Made by a program: the position numbers and the translations under genes | Notes under the pieces: generated by a model | Database searches by the model: none | What the model saw: the letters and a program-made list of their open reading frames with translations, nothing else | What the model was told of the DNA's origin: nothing | Assembly: GCF_001652725.1 (NCBI RefSeq) | Contig: NZ_LWHJ01000011.1 | Coordinates: 310,001-374,000 of the forward strand | From: Pedobacter psychrophilus | GTDB lineage: Bacteria; Bacteroidota; Bacteroidia; Sphingobacteriales; Sphingobacteriaceae | Length of the DNA: 64,000 nt | Reading direction: 5' to 3' | Part shown: one piece after another, positions 53,762 to 62,700 of the stretch | Layout: every line of letters begins with the position of its first letter | Position numbering within the stretch: the first letter of the stretch is position 1

Positions 53762-55993
53762 CTAAATTGGGATGTATATATTTACCAATGTGCCTTTGTT
53801 AATATTGCTATCAAACTCTACTACACCATTTAATGAAGCAATACGGTCTTTTATATTTCTTATTCCTACACCTTCTTTATCAGCTAATTTAGAAGCATCA
53901 AAACCACTTCCATTATCTTCTATGCTAATGCTGATTTCTTTTTGCTCATTAGCAATTTGGATACTCATTTTATTTGCATTTGCATGCTTTATCACATTTG
54001 TAGTAATTTCCTGTATTACCCTATAAATTACGGTTTCAACTTGTTCGTCTAACTTTTGCTGTAAACCGGTAGTTTCTAAACTTACCTTCAGCATATTTTG
54101 ATCAATTTTTGAAATAAACTCTCTAATTGCTGCTGATAAACCAGCTTTTAATAAAGCATTTGGCATCATTTGATGAGATATAGATCTCATTTCATCATAA
54201 CTTTCATTTACTAAGCCTACAGCATGATCTGCCAACTCTTTTTCTTGTGGATTTTTAAAATCAATTTTTGATACTAAACCGTTCAAGCTTAGTAATGCCG
54301 CAGATAAAGTTTGTCCCACTCCATCATGTAAATCACCAGCTATTCGGCGTCGCTCTCTTTCTTCTGCATCTAATATCTTTCTGGTAGCTATTTCTTGTTG
54401 TATTCGTAATTCCTCCTGCATTTTAGCAGCTGCTTGTATTTTTCTTCTGTTTAAAACGAGGTATGTTATCAATAAAATTAATATTAGACCAACACTTGCT
54501 ATAATTAAGAAAATGTTTTTTTGTTCTAATTCTAATCGCTGGATTTGATTTTTTTGTCTGAGAATTTTAATATTTTGAAGATTTTGCTGGTTTTCTAAAG
54601 ATTTTCTGCTTATCTGATTTTGTTTTGCAATAATTTCTAGTTTTTGATTATCAATAAATAAATTTTGTTTGGTTATATCTAAATTTTGGCTAAATATAGA
54701 TAGAGACTGTAATTTGTTAGTTGTGTTTAATAGCGTAATTTGTTGTTCTTTTTTTTCGGTTTCAAATTTCTTGTTTAATTCATTTATCTGTTTTAAGTTT
54801 TCTGTATTTAAAATAGAATCATTTAAGACAGATAACTTTTTATTGTAGATAAAGGCTTCTTCAAAATCTTTTAGCTTTTCTAAATTATCGACTTTAGCTT
54901 CATAAGCTTTTTTGAGAATCTCTCTAAAATTATTAGCTACAGCAGTATTAATTACTTGTGTAAGTATCTGGTTGGCCTCATTTAATTCATTTAAGTTTGA
55001 GAGTATTTTAGCCTTTACAACTTTAGAACTTAAAATTCCGTTAACGTAGTTTGATTTCTCTAAATTGATTAAGGCTTCTTTTATAGTAGCAAGCGCTTTT
55101 TGGTTTTGGTTATTTTCTAATTCAATTTGGGCAATGTCCGATAGCGTATTACCAATTTGCCTATAATCATTATTAGTATTATAGATCTCTAAGCATTTAT
55201 GTAAATAGTTTAATGCGGTTTCCTGATTACCTTTACCAGAATAAGCCCCAGCTAAAATATTATAGGTTATGGCTACTGAATTATTAAGATTTATATTTTC
55301 ATAATTTATTTTTGCCTTAGAAGAGTAACTAATAGCATCATCATAGTTTTTTCTTTTAAGGTGCATTAAGGCTAATTGTACATAACCGTCTCCAATACCT
55401 TTATAATGTTTTTCCTGCTCAAAAATTTTAATAGCCTGTAATTGATAATTAGTGGCATTAGCATATACACCTTGTTGCCTATAAACATAAGCTATGTTGT
55501 TTAAACAAGTGGCTATTAAAGCTCTATCTTTTGCAGCTTCAGCAAAAATTAAAGACCTTTTGTAATAATCTAAAGCCTTATTGGGTTCACCTTTTTCGAT
55601 AAAGATATTTCCTTGGTTACGTAGAGCAATACTTTTATCCTTGTTAGATTTAGCTTCAATTTCGTAATCAATAAATGTTTTTAATGCTGCATCTAATTTT
55701 CCGGTACTGTAGTAGGCTTGTCCTAAATGATCAAAAGCGGTAAGTTTTTGTCTTAACAAATTAAGTTTCTGCGCATTCTTTATAAGCAACAAGTAATAAT
55801 AAATCGAGGTATCTGGTTTATTCTGAAAATAACTATCAGCAAGTTTTAATTGAAGATTTACATAGTTAGAATCTAACTTTTTTAAGAGGTTTAATTGTTT
55901 TTTATAAGAGGGAGATAGATTGTTTTGTGCAAATGAAGATGATTGAATAAACAGTGCGAAAAATATAAATATTTTTGTAAGTAGTTTATACAT
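53762..55993 (-). CDS. TPR-containing sensor histidine kinase (HisKA_3 type)
   Basis: A 743-residue sensor. It has a signal peptide (about 1-22), 7-8 TPR-like repeats (about 35-385), a coiled coil (about 390-490), one membrane segment (about 493-513) and a cytoplasmic kinase. The HisKA_3 phosphoacceptor is H556 in GDLHDGVGQT, and the ATPase domain shows EITTNVIKHANANK (N-box), DNGSGFD and GVGIRNIKDR. It would sense a signal in the periplasm through TPR protein contacts and phosphorylate a NarL-type response regulator; the nearest candidate is at 58580. It diverges from four small exported genes. Confidence 0.93.
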   Translation of the reverse strand: MYKLLTKIFIFFALFIQSSSFAQNNLSPSYKKQLNLLKKLDSNYVNLQLKLADSYFQNKPDTSIYYYLLLIKNAQKLNLLRQKLTAFDHLGQAYYSTGKLDAALKTFIDYEIEAKSNKDKSIALRNQGNIFIEKGEPNKALDYYKRSLIFAEAAKDRALIATCLNNIAYVYRQQGVYANATNYQLQAIKIFEQEKHYKGIGDGYVQLALMHLKRKNYDDAISYSSKAKINYENINLNNSVAITYNILAGAYSGKGNQETALNYLHKCLEIYNTNNDYRQIGNTLSDIAQIELENNQNQKALATIKEALINLEKSNYVNGILSSKVVKAKILSNLNELNEANQILTQVINTAVANNFREILKKAYEAKVDNLEKLKDFEEAFIYNKKLSVLNDSILNTENLKQINELNKKFETEKKEQQITLLNTTNKLQSLSIFSQNLDITKQNLFIDNQKLEIIAKQNQISRKSLENQQNLQNIKILRQKNQIQRLELEQKNIFLIIASVGLILILLITYLVLNRRKIQAAAKMQEELRIQQEIATRKILDAEERERRRIAGDLHDGVGQTLSAALLSLNGLVSKIDFKNPQEKELADHAVGLVNESYDEMRSISHQMMPNALLKAGLSAAIREFISKIDQNMLKVSLETTGLQQKLDEQVETVIYRVIQEITTNVIKHANANKMSIQIANEQKEISISIEDNGSGFDASKLADKEGVGIRNIKDRIASLNGVVEFDSNINKGTLVNIYIPI

Positions 55994-56172
55994 AAAACGT
56001 TAGTTAAATTTGATTTGCTAAAATTATCTTTAAAGCTTAATATTAATCAATAATTTTAAAATATCTAAATATTTTAAATATTCATATCCGTATTTCCACT
56101 TAGTACAAAACCCGTATTTCAACGGAGGTAGATAAGGCATTGTTCATATTAGTTTTATAAAAAAAAACAACC

Positions 56173-56415
56173 ATGAACAAATTAAAAAAACTACTTACAA
56201 TTTGCTTTATAATTTCAGTAGGAAATTTAATGGCACAAGAGGTAGAGCCTAAAGTTTCCGAAAAAGGTTCCCTAAAAAAAACTAACAAAGTTTATCTTGC
56301 TGATTTTAATTTAACTCAGTACATCCAAATGGCAGCATCTCAAACAGCTGCAGGTGTTGAGACTTTTGCAAAAGTGATTGTCAATTTTGGTGGAGTTGAA
56401 GGAACTGCTTATTAA
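56173..56415 (+). CDS. Small secreted protein of unknown function, possibly truncated
   Basis: An 80-residue protein with a signal peptide (about 1-21, ending LMAQ) and a mature part of about 59 residues. I do not recognise the family. It contains DFNLTQYIQMAASQTAAG. A second frame just after the stop (56400-56489) would continue with 28 plausible helical residues (LNNLIKELLIESS...), so a frameshift here cannot be excluded. It is the first of four exported genes in a row, with an unusually short, AT-rich leader. Confidence 0.55.
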   Translation: MNKLKKLLTICFIISVGNLMAQEVEPKVSEKGSLKKTNKVYLADFNLTQYIQMAASQTAAGVETFAKVIVNFGGVEGTAY

Positions 56416-56611
56416 ATAACCTTATTAAAGAATTACTTATAGAATCATCAAATGAATCTATTCAAGCATTTCAATCAGAATTACAATAAATCAAATCAAT
56501 CTTACTAAAGCTTCATGGTTGAAGAAGGAAGCTTTTGTGAGCTTACCATCGCTCAATAATAGGAGCGGTGGTTATTTAAAGTTTTGTTTCACATTTTTAA
56601 ATCAATTCAAA

Positions 56612-57049
56612 ATGAAAAATTATCTTAAAATTCTAAAAATTTCAATTTTTTCAATATTTCTATTTATTACGATAAATCAAAAAGTGCAAGCTCAAGTCTT
56701 TCCAATCATAATGGCAGACAGCGTAAATAAATTTGGCCCTCCCCAGCAATGCGAAGTTTTTGGGCAATTATTACAAGTAAGAACAAAACTCCTAAAGCAT
56801 TTTGGCACTACCTGTATGTACGAAGTTGAAATTACCAATAAAAGTCAAAAGGATATTAATACTAGAGTTGGATTTACCTCTTTAAATGGAGGTAAGAATG
56901 AAGTATTTGCAGTGAACTCTGCAATGGTAAGACTGAAACCAAATTATTATGCAGTTTATAAGTTAGAAAAGCGAGAGTGTTTGAAAAAGGGTAAAAAGAA
57001 TCCAATCGAAAGCTGTATGACTTGTAATCCTACTTTAGGCTTTCTATAA
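56612..57049 (+). CDS. Small secreted Cys-rich protein of unknown function
   Basis: The start was set at the ATG at 56612, which begins the signal peptide (IFLFITINQKVQAQ); the longer ORF adds residues without signal character. The mature part of about 115 residues has six cysteines, ending with ECLKKGKKNPIESCMTCNP, so disulfides in the periplasm or outside are likely. No family was recognised. It sits in a run of exported genes between a histidine kinase and a response regulator gene. Confidence 0.6.
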   Translation: MKNYLKILKISIFSIFLFITINQKVQAQVFPIIMADSVNKFGPPQQCEVFGQLLQVRTKLLKHFGTTCMYEVEITNKSQKDINTRVGFTSLNGGKNEVFAVNSAMVRLKPNYYAVYKLEKRECLKKGKKNPIESCMTCNPTLGFL

Positions 57050-57080
57050 ATAAAAAAAAATTAATCAAAATAATAAGATT

Positions 57081-57857
57081 ATGAAAAAAATACTACATCA
57101 ATTATTTATCATTTTATTATTGATAAGTACAATAGACACCAGCGCTCAAAGCTTTTCTAAATTGAAAGATAAAAAAGGGGATAATCCTTTTGAGGATGAT
57201 ATTTTTAAAATTTACGGGCGATACACAAGTGTTAATAGCGAATTTACAGAAGACTATAGCGGAATAACCTTTAATGTTGGTTTAAGAAGTGATAAATATG
57301 AAAAGGGAGAAATAAGAACCCGCTATGAAAACCCAACACTTGGCGATTTTATATATGCATTGATTAATATCAGCAGTAAGGTGAAAGATGGCGTTTTAGA
57401 AAAACAAAAATATGATGACCATGCCCATGGCGGTGGATTTTTAGGCTGGTTTCAGGCATATATGAATGTAGTTTCAAAAGATAAGTTATTAATAAGCCCA
57501 GGAATAACTTTAGGGGATTATATTTATGGTTCTACCTATGATAGGCAGCCAGGTGGCCGACAAAAATATGATCCTTATGGTTATTACCTGGCAGGTGGAC
57601 CTGCAATAATGGTAAGTATTTTACCCACTAATAAAATTTGGATAGACGGCTACATAAATTACGATATCGCATTTTTAAAGGTTAAAAATGATTCTGTGGA
57701 TCCAAATTATCAAAAACCTGCATTCCTAACTGTTGGTGCTGATTTAAATACTACCTCAAAATTGTTTGGGGGAATAAGGTTAAATAAATTAATGAATAGT
57801 GGCCCAAATAAAGATGCTTCAAGTAGAATTGATGTTTCTGTGGGATTCTGTTTTTAA
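57081..57857 (+). CDS. Secreted protein, probable outer membrane beta-barrel
   Basis: A 258-residue protein with a signal peptide (about 1-22, IDTSAQ). Alternating beta-strands fill most of the mature part (ITFNVGLRSDKY, LLISPGITLGDYIYGST, YLAGGPAIMVSIL, FLTVGADLNTTSKLFGGIRLN), ending in F (VGFCF), which is typical of outer membrane barrels. It lies 31 bases after the Cys-rich gene. It is a candidate partner or receptor for its small neighbours. Function unknown. Confidence 0.6.
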   Translation: MKKILHQLFIILLLISTIDTSAQSFSKLKDKKGDNPFEDDIFKIYGRYTSVNSEFTEDYSGITFNVGLRSDKYEKGEIRTRYENPTLGDFIYALINISSKVKDGVLEKQKYDDHAHGGGFLGWFQAYMNVVSKDKLLISPGITLGDYIYGSTYDRQPGGRQKYDPYGYYLAGGPAIMVSILPTNKIWIDGYINYDIAFLKVKNDSVDPNYQKPAFLTVGADLNTTSKLFGGIRLNKLMNSGPNKDASSRIDVSVGFCF

Positions 57858-57876
57858 ATCCATAAAATTAAAAATC

Positions 57877-58329
57877 ATGAAAATTTTAAATACAACAGTT
57901 TTATTTCTAGTACTTTCTTTTACCGCTTACAGCCAAAAAGTGAGCTATTATTACACATCTGTAGTGAGTCCCGATAAAACTATAGACTATGTTTTTGGTT
58001 TTTATCCCAGTGTTTCACAATACACAGAAACCAGTGGAGTAAAACCCTATACTTATTTTAAAGCGGCAATTATTAATCAAAAGACAGCTAAAGCATTTGA
58101 TTCAAGAGATGATAAAATCATGATCCTATTGAAATCAGGAAAACTGATAAGAAATTATACTACAAGTGCGCAAACTGGAGATTATGCTGTAAAATACTCC
58201 ACTCAACCCGGGGATACACATGTACAGTATTATTGCTTTGATGGGAGAGTTGATAGGAATGATATAAGTAAAGTGTGGTATATTTTAGGAGATACTCAAA
58301 TATTTGAACTCATTTTTGTAGAACAGTAA
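57877..58329 (+). CDS. Small secreted protein of unknown function
   Basis: The start was set at the ATG at 57877, giving a signal peptide (LNTTVLFLVLSFTAYSQ). The 150-residue product is beta-rich (SYYYTSVVSPDKTIDY, YTYFKAAIINQKTAKAF, TQIFELIFVEQ). I recognise no family. It is the last of four exported genes and is followed by a clear terminator. Confidence 0.6.
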   Translation: MKILNTTVLFLVLSFTAYSQKVSYYYTSVVSPDKTIDYVFGFYPSVSQYTETSGVKPYTYFKAAIINQKTAKAFDSRDDKIMILLKSGKLIRNYTTSAQTGDYAVKYSTQPGDTHVQYYCFDGRVDRNDISKVWYILGDTQIFELIFVEQ

Positions 58330-58382
58330 AATAAAAACTACATCTTATTATTAATAACCAAACTCATTTTTCAAAATTTTTT

Positions 58383-58407
58383 ATGCCACCAAGTGTGGCA
58401 TTTTTTT
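58383..58407 (+). terminator. Terminator after the four exported genes
   Basis: TGCCAC and GTGGCA form a stem with the 5-base loop CAAGT, followed by seven T (58401-58407). It lies about 54 bases past the last stop and isolates this run from the response regulator gene. Confidence 0.88.
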
Positions 58408-58579
58408 ATGTATTAAAATAAACTCCAAATCTTTTACCTTTATCAATAGGAATTAGGCTGTATGTCTTAATAATTTAATTACTAAGATATTACCCCATAT
58501 AAATCCTGATTATTTATACTTACATCATATTTACATTATAAATAGGATGAAGAAGTTTAATATTTAGATAATTGAACCT

Positions 58580-59203
58580 ATGGAGATAAAGGTATTATTG
58601 GTCGATGATCATCCTATATTGTTAGATGGTTTAAGAGGCATTTTAGAAGAAGAAATAGATTTTTCTGTTAAAGGATGCTATGCTAATGGGCATTTTGCTT
58701 TAAGTCATTTAAAAAAAGAACCCATTGATATTTTAATTACTGATTATTCTATGCCAGATATGAATGGTGCTGATTTGGCTAAAGAAGCTCGTTTAATTTC
58801 TCCTAATCTTAAAATTATTGTCCTGAGCATGCATGATGAGCCTCATAAAGTGCAAGAAATAATGAAACTAGAAATTAATGGTTACATTTTAAAAAAATAT
58901 GCTCGACAGGAAATATTAACAGCTATTAATGTTGTTAACGCAGGAGGTAAATTTTGGAGCAATGAGGTTAACCATATTTTGATAAAGGGCCTTGGTTTAA
59001 AAGAAGAAGAATTTACTTTAACTGATCGAGAGATTGAAGTACTCAAACTCATTATTAAAGAAAAGAATAGTAGAGAAATTGCAGGTTTATTGTTTATAAG
59101 TGAGCGTACTGTAGAAACACATCGCAAAAATATGCTAAGGAAAACCCAAAGTAGCTCTACCGTAGGTTTAATTAAATATGCCTATGAACATAAATTCATC
59201 TAG
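58580..59203 (+). CDS. NarL/LuxR family response regulator
   Basis: A 207-residue regulator. The receiver domain has DD at 9-10, the phosphoacceptor D55 in LITDYSMPD, SMHDE and the conserved Lys in YILKKY. The C-terminal LuxR-type helix-turn-helix includes LTDREIEVLKLI and ISERTVETHRKNM. HisKA_3 kinases normally pair with such regulators, so the kinase at 53762-55993 is the likely partner. Transcribed alone. Confidence 0.92.
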   Translation: MEIKVLLVDDHPILLDGLRGILEEEIDFSVKGCYANGHFALSHLKKEPIDILITDYSMPDMNGADLAKEARLISPNLKIIVLSMHDEPHKVQEIMKLEINGYILKKYARQEILTAINVVNAGGKFWSNEVNHILIKGLGLKEEEFTLTDREIEVLKLIIKEKNSREIAGLLFISERTVETHRKNMLRKTQSSSTVGLIKYAYEHKFI

Positions 59204-59225
59204 TTTTATCATCCTTATAAATTAT

Positions 59226-59233
59226 TAGATTTG
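59226..59233 (+). promoter_or_regulatory. Candidate -7 box (TAGATTTG) for the OsmC gene
   Basis: This exact TAnnTTTG match ends 13 bases before the ATG at 59247, giving a very short leader. The -33 position lacks TTTG. AT-rich sequence lowers confidence. Confidence 0.35.
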
Positions 59234-59246
59234 AAAAAATAAAATT

Positions 59247-59654
59247 ATGGCAACTTCAAAAATAATATATAACGGTGGATTAAGAACCACATCAACTCAT
59301 TTACAATCTGGGAAAGAAATTATAACAGATGCGCCAGTTGATAATCAAGGCAAAGGACAAGCTTTTTCTCCAACAGATTTATTAGCAACATCATTAGCAA
59401 ATTGCATGCTTACCATTATGGGTATTGCCGCTAACAATCATGAAATTGATATAGATGGCACAAGCGCAGAAGTTACAAAAGTGATGGCTACAGAACCAAG
59501 AAGGGTTTCTGAAATTCATGTGACCTTTAATTTTCCAAATAAGTCAGTATATTCTGATAAACAAAAAAAAATATTAGAAAATGCGGGTTTAACTTGCCCT
59601 GTTTTTTATAGCCTGCATCCAGATATCAACAAAAAAATTGAATTTGGTTGGTAG
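59247..59654 (+). CDS. OsmC/Ohr family peroxiredoxin-like protein
   Basis: A 135-residue OsmC-fold protein with both redox-active cysteines: one in LANCMLTIMG and one in GLTCPVFYSL. Such proteins reduce organic hydroperoxides, often with dihydrolipoamide. Length and motif positions are typical. It is transcribed alone. Confidence 0.92.
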   Translation: MATSKIIYNGGLRTTSTHLQSGKEIITDAPVDNQGKGQAFSPTDLLATSLANCMLTIMGIAANNHEIDIDGTSAEVTKVMATEPRRVSEIHVTFNFPNKSVYSDKQKKILENAGLTCPVFYSLHPDINKKIEFGW

Positions 59655-59666
59655 ATAAAAAAGTGA

Positions 59667-59722
59667 AGGAAAGAATTTTGAATGGATAAGTATTTAAACA
59701 TTCATTCTTTCCCTCAATTTTA
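59667..59722. terminator. Imperfect terminator between OsmC and the converging fusion gene
   Basis: GGAAAGAATTTTGAATG pairs imperfectly with CATTCATTCTTTCC, and a T-rich run (59718-59731) follows. The stem has a small bulge. It lies between two converging genes and may serve both. Confidence 0.5.
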
Positions 59723-59761
59723 ATTTTTTTTTATGCTATTCCGATTACTTTCTTTTGATTC

Positions 59762-62700
59762 TTAGATCCTGAATCCAAAATTAAAAGAAATCAATTTACT
59801 TTCTCTGGTAAAGCCATAACCGGTGGTCAATAATAATTTGTTAAACAAATTAAGATATATTCCTGGACCAAAACCTTGATGCCAATTTCTATTCTCAACA
59901 AAGTTGTTTTGAACTTTTGCGATGTCATAAAAACCATAAACACCAAAATCTCCTGTAAATACGTAATTTCTAAATGATGATATTGGAAAACGTAATTCAG
60001 TATTTGCAAAATAGGCTGATCTACCAGAAAAACGTTCACTTCTAAAACCTCTTAAATAATTATTATTACCTATGGTATTAGCTTGGTAAAATTTATAATC
60101 ACCAATATTTGTCATTGCACCTAACTTTAATGCCACTGTTAAAGGGAAATTACCATTAGGCGTGGCGTAAAAAGAACCAATTGTACTTAACCGTAAATAT
60201 TTATCGCTTGCTCCCTGTATTTCTGCAAAATACTCTGCTTTATTTTCCCATTTAAATCCTGTTTTAGGCATTTTATTATCATCTAAAAAACTAAAATTCA
60301 GGTAAGATTTCAAACTTAAAAACTTAGCAGGATTGGTATAATTGAATGTTTGGCCGGCTAAAAAATTTGGATCTGAGTAGGAGATAATCCTAAAGTAATC
60401 AAAGCCAGGCCCAATCCCAACTTTAATATCATCACTAATGTGATATTGAAAATAGGTAGCGACATTAATAGTTTCTGACCTCACTCTGTAAAAATCAACA
60501 TCGTCATTAATATTTTGGGTATCATTCCCAATGCCATAAAAGTTAAAAATATACGCAGGTCCAGCATAATTACTTTTAACTACTAAGTCATATTTATGAG
60601 CTAATAAATCATAAAAAGTAGCATTATATTTTGCGAATAAAGCTTTAGTTGTGAGTGAATGCACAACTGAAAACTTTTGATCATAACTATATGGCTGTTT
60701 TCTAAAGCCATAATGCTTTAATGAATATGAAACGCCTAAAAGTGGTCCATCTTTCCCGTTCATATAATCAGCTGTAGGAAAAGGTGATCTTTTATCGTAA
60801 TTGAAATTATCTGGTAAATATTGGTTTACCCATTCTTTATCAGATTTTCTTACTTCTGTATTACTTGCTGTTTTAAATGTGTTTTTAATATTATCGAAAA
60901 GGATTGTTCTACCGTTTTCTGCCTCATCTGCTAAATAATCTTTTTTATCGCCACCTACAATTCTTAATTTAATAGGTTGATCAGATTTTCCTTTAATAAT
61001 TAAGCTATCACTATCGCCCAAAAGGTAAAAATTTAACTCACGTGTATCGTTATTATTAAAAGTTCTATCATAAATCTCTTTATCAATCTCACCTTCCTTT
61101 TTAATTTTGTACATTTTAACTTGTGTACTATCTTTTCCTCTGTTAATTGATAGATATTCATGCTTATCAGAGCCAGAAACGGTAACTTCTTTTGATAAGG
61201 TCTGATAATAGCTTTTTGCAACATCTAATAATTGGTTTCTTCTAGAGATCAATTTTGCAACAATTTCTTCTCCGCTTAAAGCATAAGCTTCTTTTGGCAT
61301 TTTTGATACCGAATTTTTAATCACTTTATCCGTCAGTTGCTTTTGCATTTTTTGAGCTATTGCCATCCAATTTTCGTAAGACAATTCATTCAATAATCTT
61401 CTATCTAAATTTCTTGCCGCAATAGAGAGTTTTGCAGGGTCCTCAATTGTATATCCAAAATTTTGTACATCTGGTATCGCTTTAGTGATAATTTTTGGCA
61501 ATAAACCATCAAATTTTGTAAATACTTGATCCCTGTCCCTTGGAATTGGTTTATAAACAGAACCTTTACCCTTATTTTCAAACTCTGCCCAACGCCATTG
61601 GTCTTCATGTCTATCCCAATCTCCAATTAGCAAATCAAATAATCTGGCTGTTAAAAAACTTTTTTGATCTACGCTGTTATCATTATCTTCTTTTAATTTT
61701 TCATACATGGTTTCTGTACTCACAGCATTCTTTGTATATCCAAATTCTTTAAAGGCAGATAAATCTTCATCAGGTCTTATTTCTATAATCCCAATCCTGC
61801 CTCCAACTTCTTGTAAATAAGGTCCTAGCAAACGAGAGTAAGGCATATAAACCAACTCTGGATTGGTATGAAAAACGCCAATTGCAGTCGCCATTCCTGG
61901 GATTGCTAGTGCGCCAAAAGGATGTGCAGATGATATTTGATCTTGCACAATATCATCTGCAAATGTAGGTCTAAATCCTTCTGGCAATAATGCAGAGGGA
62001 TCTTTATCTACAGTTCTAAATTGATATTGTATTTTATTATTTCCCTGGAATCTTAACGAAGTAGTTTGATTTCCACCACCTAATTGTAATGGTTTTAAGC
62101 CACCAGTATATTTTGTTAAATCTAAATAAGGAATGGTAACCGGAGTTGCCCAAACAGTTCTATAATGCTCCCCAAAAATCTTTTGTTTAGACTTTGAAGC
62201 TTTGTAACGATCTCCTACAGCAACATATTTTGTGCTATCTATATAGTTTTCTTTACTTTCTGCAAGTGTTTCTTTTTTACCAGCAGGTAATGAATATAAT
62301 GGAGAACGATAGATTAATTTACCGGTGCTACCATCTTTAATTGGTTCCCAAAACTCTATCCAACATTGCCCGTTATCATAATAATTTAACCTCGCAAAAC
62401 CTTTAGTCCCATGCCCAAATAAAGCATCATTACCCTTAAATAGGGCACTATTTTTACTTCCCGCACCACTAATTACCTGATGGATATCTTTATAAGGCGT
62501 TAACTGTAAAGCATGTTCATGTCCAGATGCGATAACCAGGTTTTTTTCATCATTAAAAGCCGCCAACAATTTGTTCCTTAAATCCTGGTAATGCTTATTA
62601 GAAATATCTTGTCGCGATAAGCCGTATTGTCTTAATAGTGGATACAAAGATCCTAAACCAGGTAAAGGAATATAAAGATTGTCTCTTACCAAGGTTAATG

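Noticed and set aside
56519-56611. Longer N-terminus for the Cys-rich secreted protein
   Set aside because: The extension begins with TTG and lacks signal character, whereas the ATG at 56612 starts a clean signal peptide.
57799-57876. Longer N-terminus for the last exported protein
   Set aside because: It overlaps the preceding gene and has no signal-like features; the ATG at 57877 gives a signal peptide.
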